A stretch of DNA of 18,478 nucleotides from Bacteroidales bacterium UBA1745 (GTDB lineage: Bacteria > Bacteroidota > Bacteroidia > Bacteroidales > UBA932): NCBI GenBank assembly GCA_002314885.1, contig DCHT01000056.1, forward strand, positions 1 through 18,478. The letters are read 5' to 3'. Position 1 is the first letter of the stretch. The number at the start of each line of letters is the position of its first letter. Below, piece after piece: positions 15,341 through 18,478 of this stretch. The notes beneath the pieces are model-generated. The model did not search any database, was not told the origin of the DNA, and saw only the letters and a program-made list of their open reading frames with translations. Position numbers and translations under genes: made by a program.

Positions 15341-16648
15341 ATGAAATCAAGGGAAATCCTCATAGGCGACCACCTCAGGATGGGTGGAGACAATCCTATC
15401 GTAGTACAGACTATGTGCAACACACACACCTGTGATGTGGAGGCATCTGTAGCACAGTGCATCAGGCTGGCAAAGGCCGGTGCGCAGCTTATCAGGCTTA
15501 CAGTGCCAGGTCTCAAGGAAGTCGCCGACCTCGCCGAGATACGCAGGCAGCTGCGCAATGCGGGGATTGACACTCCCCTTGTCGCCGATGTGCATTTCTC
15601 ATCTGAAATAGCCATTTCCGCCGCTGCGGTAGTCGAGAAGGTACGCATCAATCCAGGCAATTTCCACAGGGACCACGAAGAGGCCCGCAGGCAGTTTGCC
15701 CGTCTCGTGGAGGTCTGCAAGGGTCACGGCACGACACTTCGAATAGGTCTGAACCACGGCTCTCTCGGCGAGCGCATCACCAACCTCTACGGCAACACTC
15801 CACGCGCGATGAAGGAGGCTGCTATGGAATGGCTGCGTATGTGCAAGGAAAACGATTTCGAGCGCATTGTGGTGTCCCTGAAGGCATCCAACACCATTGT
15901 GATGGTAGAAGCCTACAGACTGCTTGCTGAGGCAATGGAAGCCGAAGGAATGGATTATCCTATGCACCTCGGCGTGACTGAAGCCGGCAACGGAGACGCA
16001 GGACGAATCAAATCCGCAGCCGCCATCTCCACCCTTCTCTCAGAAGGTATAGGAGACACTATACGAGTTTCCCTTACCGAGGACCCTGAATGCGAGATTC
16101 CTGTTGCCCAGTTCCTCGCCGACCGTTACGACCACAAGACCTTCTCATCCCTGCGCAACATCCAGCTCGAAGGTAAGAAAGCCGTTGCGACCTATTGCAG
16201 TCCCGACAGGAACACTCTGATGCTCGACTACGCCTGCGACTGGGGAAAACGTCTCTTCGACCGCGAACTGGACGAGGTGAAGCTGGAGTGGGAGGACAAG
16301 GAATACTGCGAATATCTCGAAGACGAGCTTCTGCAGGCCTGTCGCCGCAAGTTCTATCGTCCTGAATTCATCGCCTGCCCTGGCTGCGGCCGTACTATGT
16401 ACAATCTCGAAGACACCTTCAACGAAGTCAAGCGTCGCACCTCCCATCTCAAGGGTATGGTCATCGCCGTTATGGGCTGCATAGTCAACGGCCCGGGCGA
16501 AATGGCCGATGCCGACTGGGGCTACGTGGGCGAAGGCAACCACAAGGTATCTATATATAAAGGTAAGACCCCGGTGCTCAGACACGTGCCTGAGACCGAG
16601 GCCATAGATCGTCTTCTTGAACTGATTGAGACTACTTCGAAAGAGTAG
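15341..16648 (+). CDS. ispG: 4-hydroxy-3-methylbut-2-enyl diphosphate synthase IspG (GcpE), plant-type with reduced insert
   Basis: This 435-residue iron-sulfur enzyme catalyses the penultimate step of the MEP isoprenoid pathway (MEcPP to HMBPP). The N-terminal TIM barrel (about 5-262) includes QTMCNTHTCD, VADVHFSSEIA, VRINPGNF and HLGVTEAGNGDAGRIKSA. The C-terminal 4Fe-4S domain has CPGCGRT (Cys346, Cys349) and GCIVNGPGE (Cys380, Glu387). The wording of both domains (KASNTIVMVEAYRLL, KRRTSHLKG, GEMADADWGYVG) is of the plant/Chlamydia/Bacteroidota type. That type normally carries a large middle domain and runs to about 600 residues or more; here only about 80 residues join the two domains. 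The start at 15341 gives a normal N-terminus 4 bp after the previous stop; an in-frame extension to 15284 would overlap the barrel gene. Its 3' end overlaps convergent psd by 17 bp. Confidence 0.95.
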   Translation: MKSREILIGDHLRMGGDNPIVVQTMCNTHTCDVEASVAQCIRLAKAGAQLIRLTVPGLKEVADLAEIRRQLRNAGIDTPLVADVHFSSEIAISAAAVVEKVRINPGNFHRDHEEARRQFARLVEVCKGHGTTLRIGLNHGSLGERITNLYGNTPRAMKEAAMEWLRMCKENDFERIVVSLKASNTIVMVEAYRLLAEAMEAEGMDYPMHLGVTEAGNGDAGRIKSAAAISTLLSEGIGDTIRVSLTEDPECEIPVAQFLADRYDHKTFSSLRNIQLEGKKAVATYCSPDRNTLMLDYACDWGKRLFDRELDEVKLEWEDKEYCEYLEDELLQACRRKFYRPEFIACPGCGRTMYNLEDTFNEVKRRTSHLKGMVIAVMGCIVNGPGEMADADWGYVGEGNHKVSIYKGKTPVLRHVPETEAIDRLLELIETTSKE

Positions 16649-17291
16649 CGATCACCGTTTCACAAGCCCTCACATTGTCACCTATTTCCACGTGGACGTC
16701 AGCGTCCAGCGGGAGGAATATGTCTATGCGTGAGCCGAACTTGATGAGGCCGCACTGACTTGCTTTCTTCACCTCGTCGCCAGGCTTACCGTAAGTCACG
16801 ATGCGGCGTGCGAAAGCGCCAGCCATCTGCTTGAAGAATACCTTGCCGTATGCAGTGTCGAGACCGATTGAGGAATGCTCATTGAGCTCTGAAGCCTTTG
16901 GCAGGAATGCCAGGAGGTAACGGCCCGGATGATACTTGTAGTATGCGATCTTGCCGTCTATTGGCCAGTAGTTCACGTGTACGTTGAAGAAACTCATATA
17001 GATGGAGACCTGGAGGCATTCGCCCTCGAAGAACTCCGGCTCGTGAACCTTCTCGATGATTACGATCTCGCCGTCAGCAACTGCGGTGACGACATTGTCT
17101 CCCTTGATGTTACCGCGTCTTGGGACGCGGAAGAAATACATCACGAAACACATCAGGAAGGCCAGGAGCGCTACCAGAGGCGCCCAGACATACACCGGAT
17201 GTATGAATGCTATCATTATCGTGATAGCAATCAGGCAGAACAGCCAGATGACTGCGATCGTGCCTAAGCCGTCTCTGTGAATTTTCATCAT
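16632..17291 (-). CDS. psd: Phosphatidylserine decarboxylase family protein
   Basis: This 219-residue enzyme is the short form of the family that converts phosphatidylserine to phosphatidylethanolamine at the inner membrane. Two hydrophobic segments occupy about residues 10-55. Key residues visible are Asp73 (VADGE), His105 (FFNVHVN), His139 (NEHSS) and the self-cleavage site FGSR (185-188). Cleavage between Gly186 and Ser187 would create the pyruvoyl group on a small alpha chain ending at the C-terminus. Two ATG codons occur in tandem (17291 and 17288); the second is an equally good start. It lies 34 bp after cdsA, with which it shares a pathway: CdsA makes CDP-diacylglycerol, PssA (not seen here) makes phosphatidylserine, and Psd decarboxylates it. 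A possible own promoter lies in the gap. Confidence 0.92.
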   Translation of the reverse strand: MMKIHRDGLGTIAVIWLFCLIAITIMIAFIHPVYVWAPLVALLAFLMCFVMYFFRVPRRGNIKGDNVVTAVADGEIVIIEKVHEPEFFEGECLQVSIYMSFFNVHVNYWPIDGKIAYYKYHPGRYLLAFLPKASELNEHSSIGLDTAYGKVFFKQMAGAFARRIVTYGKPGDEVKKASQCGLIKFGSRIDIFLPLDADVHVEIGDNVRACETVIATLSK

Positions 17292-17310
17292 AATACTTTC
17301 AATTACGCGA

Positions 17311-17318
17311 CAAAGATA
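17311..17318 (-). promoter_or_regulatory. Possible internal promoter (-7 element) before psd
   Basis: On the minus strand, TATCTTTG (17318-17311) matches TAnnTTTG exactly and sits in the AT-rich gap between cdsA and psd, about 20 bp before the psd start. I see no TTTG-type upstream element at the usual 19-21 bp distance, so it may be weak or a chance match. Confidence 0.4.
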
Positions 17319-17325
17319 GGAATTT

Positions 17326-18150
17326 TTAGAATAGTCCGCAGCACATCATATAGATGATTCCCACAGGCAGGGCGAAAAGTGAACTGTCGAAGCGGTCGAG
17401 CAGTCCGCCGTGGCCCGGCATAATCTTTCCTGAGTCCTTGATTCCGAAATGTCTCTTCCACACTGACTCTACGAGGTCGCCGAATACGCCTGAGACGTTC
17501 ATCAGGACTGCCAGGACGATGCAGTGTACGATGTGGAAATCAAATACGTGGGTGAAATAAAGCACCACTGCGATTGCAACGGAAGTGATCATACCGCCCA
17601 CGAAGCCCCACCAGGACTTCTTAGGCGAGATCTCCGGCCAGAGTTTCTTGCCGTTCTTGCCGAGAGTGCAGCCAAGGCAGTATCCTCCGACGTCAGCGCC
17701 CCAGACTATGCCGAAGAAGCAGAGCAGCAAGATGCCGCTGTACTCCCCTGTGCTGAACACGAGGAAATTGATCATTGTCATTGGCAGCGCTATGTACACG
17801 AATGAAGTGTAGGCATTCGATACGGTAGCATAATCGCTCTTGTCCTTTTCAAACAGCGAACCCGCCATTGCAAGAAGCACTGGCAGGACACTGAGCAGGA
17901 TGTAGGATGGGCTGGTGCCCAGGGCCTTCCACAGGAAGACGGTAGCGAAGACAGCAATGGCAGATATGATGGTCAGAATCCTGGCCCATAGGTGCCTCTT
18001 GTGTCCCATCGTCATCACGTGGAACTCCTGCATCATAACGATGAGGACGAAAAGCATCAGGAACGGATAGGCATACTTGCATAACAGTCCTGCGACCATT
18101 ATCGCCATAAATACCACTCCCGAGATGGTTCTAGTTACAACGTTTTTCAT
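17326..18150 (-). CDS. cdsA: Phosphatidate cytidylyltransferase CdsA
   Basis: This 274-residue polytopic inner-membrane enzyme forms CDP-diacylglycerol from phosphatidic acid and CTP. It has about eight hydrophobic segments, and the CDS-family signature is complete near the C-terminus: ESVWKRHFGIKDSG (228-241) followed by GHGGLLDRFDS (246-256), with Lys232, Asp239, Asp252 and Asp255 as likely metal- or substrate-binding residues. A second conserved acidic patch is GADVGGY (151-157). The length is typical. It begins 13 bp after the ftsH stop and precedes psd, an order familiar from Bacteroidota. It probably shares the ftsH transcript, since I see no promoter in the short gap. Confidence 0.96.
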   Translation of the reverse strand: MKNVVTRTISGVVFMAIMVAGLLCKYAYPFLMLFVLIVMMQEFHVMTMGHKRHLWARILTIISAIAVFATVFLWKALGTSPSYILLSVLPVLLAMAGSLFEKDKSDYATVSNAYTSFVYIALPMTMINFLVFSTGEYSGILLLCFFGIVWGADVGGYCLGCTLGKNGKKLWPEISPKKSWWGFVGGMITSVAIAVVLYFTHVFDFHIVHCIVLAVLMNVSGVFGDLVESVWKRHFGIKDSGKIMPGHGGLLDRFDSSLFALPVGIIYMMCCGLF

Positions 18151-18163
18151 TTATCAATACACT

Positions 18164-18478
18164 CTATTCTGATACTGGTTCGGTTTTCTCAGGTTCTTCG
18201 GCCTTCTCCCCGGTGGTTTCCTCTACGGTCTCGACCTCGGTTGCCTTGAAACGCTCCTCGCCGTGCTTGCCGGCCTTCGGACCGAGAATCTGCTCGAGAT
18301 CCTCTGCAAGCACCATCTCCTTCTCCACGAGAGCCTTGGCAACGGCCTCGAAGCCTTCCCTGTTCTCGGTGAGGATGCGGAGAGTCTCGGCGTGAACCTT
18401 CTCGATGAGAGCCTTCACCTCATCGTCGATGAGCTTGGCTGTCTCCTCGCTGTAAGGCTTGGTGAGGTCATAGCCCCT
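18164..18478 (-). CDS. ftsH: ATP-dependent zinc metalloprotease FtsH, C-terminal end (partial)
   Basis: This coding region runs off the right edge of the window, and only the last 104 residues are present. The visible part starts with RGYDLTKPYSEETAKLIDDE and continues through VKALIEKVHAETLRILTENR and ALVEKEMVLAEDLEQILG, which match the helical end of the FtsH M41 peptidase domain. A long Glu/Thr-rich acidic tail (about 35 residues) follows, as in many FtsH proteins. The AAA+ ATPase and HExxH zinc site lie outside the window. A shorter frame starting at a GTG (18418) is only an internal part of this gene. FtsH degrades membrane and regulatory proteins at the inner membrane; it leads the cdsA-psd group. 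Confidence 0.92.
   Translation of the reverse strand, partial: RGYDLTKPYSEETAKLIDDEVKALIEKVHAETLRILTENREGFEAVAKALVEKEMVLAEDLEQILGPKAGKHGEERFKATEVETVEETTGEKAEEPEKTEPVSE

Overview
The window looks like chromosome from a member of the Bacteroidales (phylum Bacteroidota), probably a host- or gut-associated lineage that I cannot place more finely. The evidence is a complete type V (FimA/Mfa-like) fimbrial operon, promoters of the Bacteroidota form (TTTG, about 20 bp, TAnnTTTG), no recognisable Shine-Dalgarno spacing before most starts, a plant/Chlamydia-type IspG, and the gene order ftsH-cdsA-psd. Coding density is very high. No tRNA, rRNA, CRISPR array, transposase or integrase was seen.

Region 1 (1-286) has no credible gene and is built from repeats. 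It holds two tandem 52-bp units with inverted-repeat arms, running off the window edge, then two exact 37-bp copies, each containing a 33-bp imperfect palindrome, with a small hairpin between them. It lies just after the last gene of the fimbrial operon.

Region 2 (287-7019, minus strand) is a five-gene surface-pilus operon. In transcription order it encodes a DUF3575-type outer-membrane protein, a large OmpA-like/TPR lipoprotein (GTG start overlapping the previous stop), a FimA/Mfa1-like major fimbrillin, a FimB/Mfa2-like anchor lipoprotein (TTG start), and a long DUF4906-type fimbrillin that is a candidate accessory or tip subunit.

Region 3 (7020-7148) is a divergent promoter region. Two near-perfect Bacteroidota promoters face away from each other. 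The ligA leader is largely a 29-bp strictly alternating pyrimidine-purine tract.

Region 4 (7149-16648, plus strand) is a tight six-gene cluster with gaps of 2-9 bp: ligA, a YihY/BrkB membrane protein with an EF-hand-like N-terminus, a bifunctional-type RelA/SpoT, an Ig-like lipoprotein, a beta-barrel outer-membrane protein, and ispG. It joins DNA replication/repair, the stringent response, isoprenoid synthesis and envelope proteins in one apparent transcript.

Region 5 (16632-18478, minus strand) is ftsH (C-terminal end only), cdsA and psd. The last two act in phospholipid synthesis: CdsA makes CDP-diacylglycerol and Psd makes phosphatidylethanolamine. psd converges on ispG and the two coding regions overlap by 17 bp.

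The most original observations are the repeat block after the pilus operon and the short words it shares with the operon's promoter region, the 29-bp alternating tract, the clamp-binding-like QLTLF tail of LigA, the EF-hand-like loop on the YihY protein, and an IspG whose middle domain is strongly reduced.
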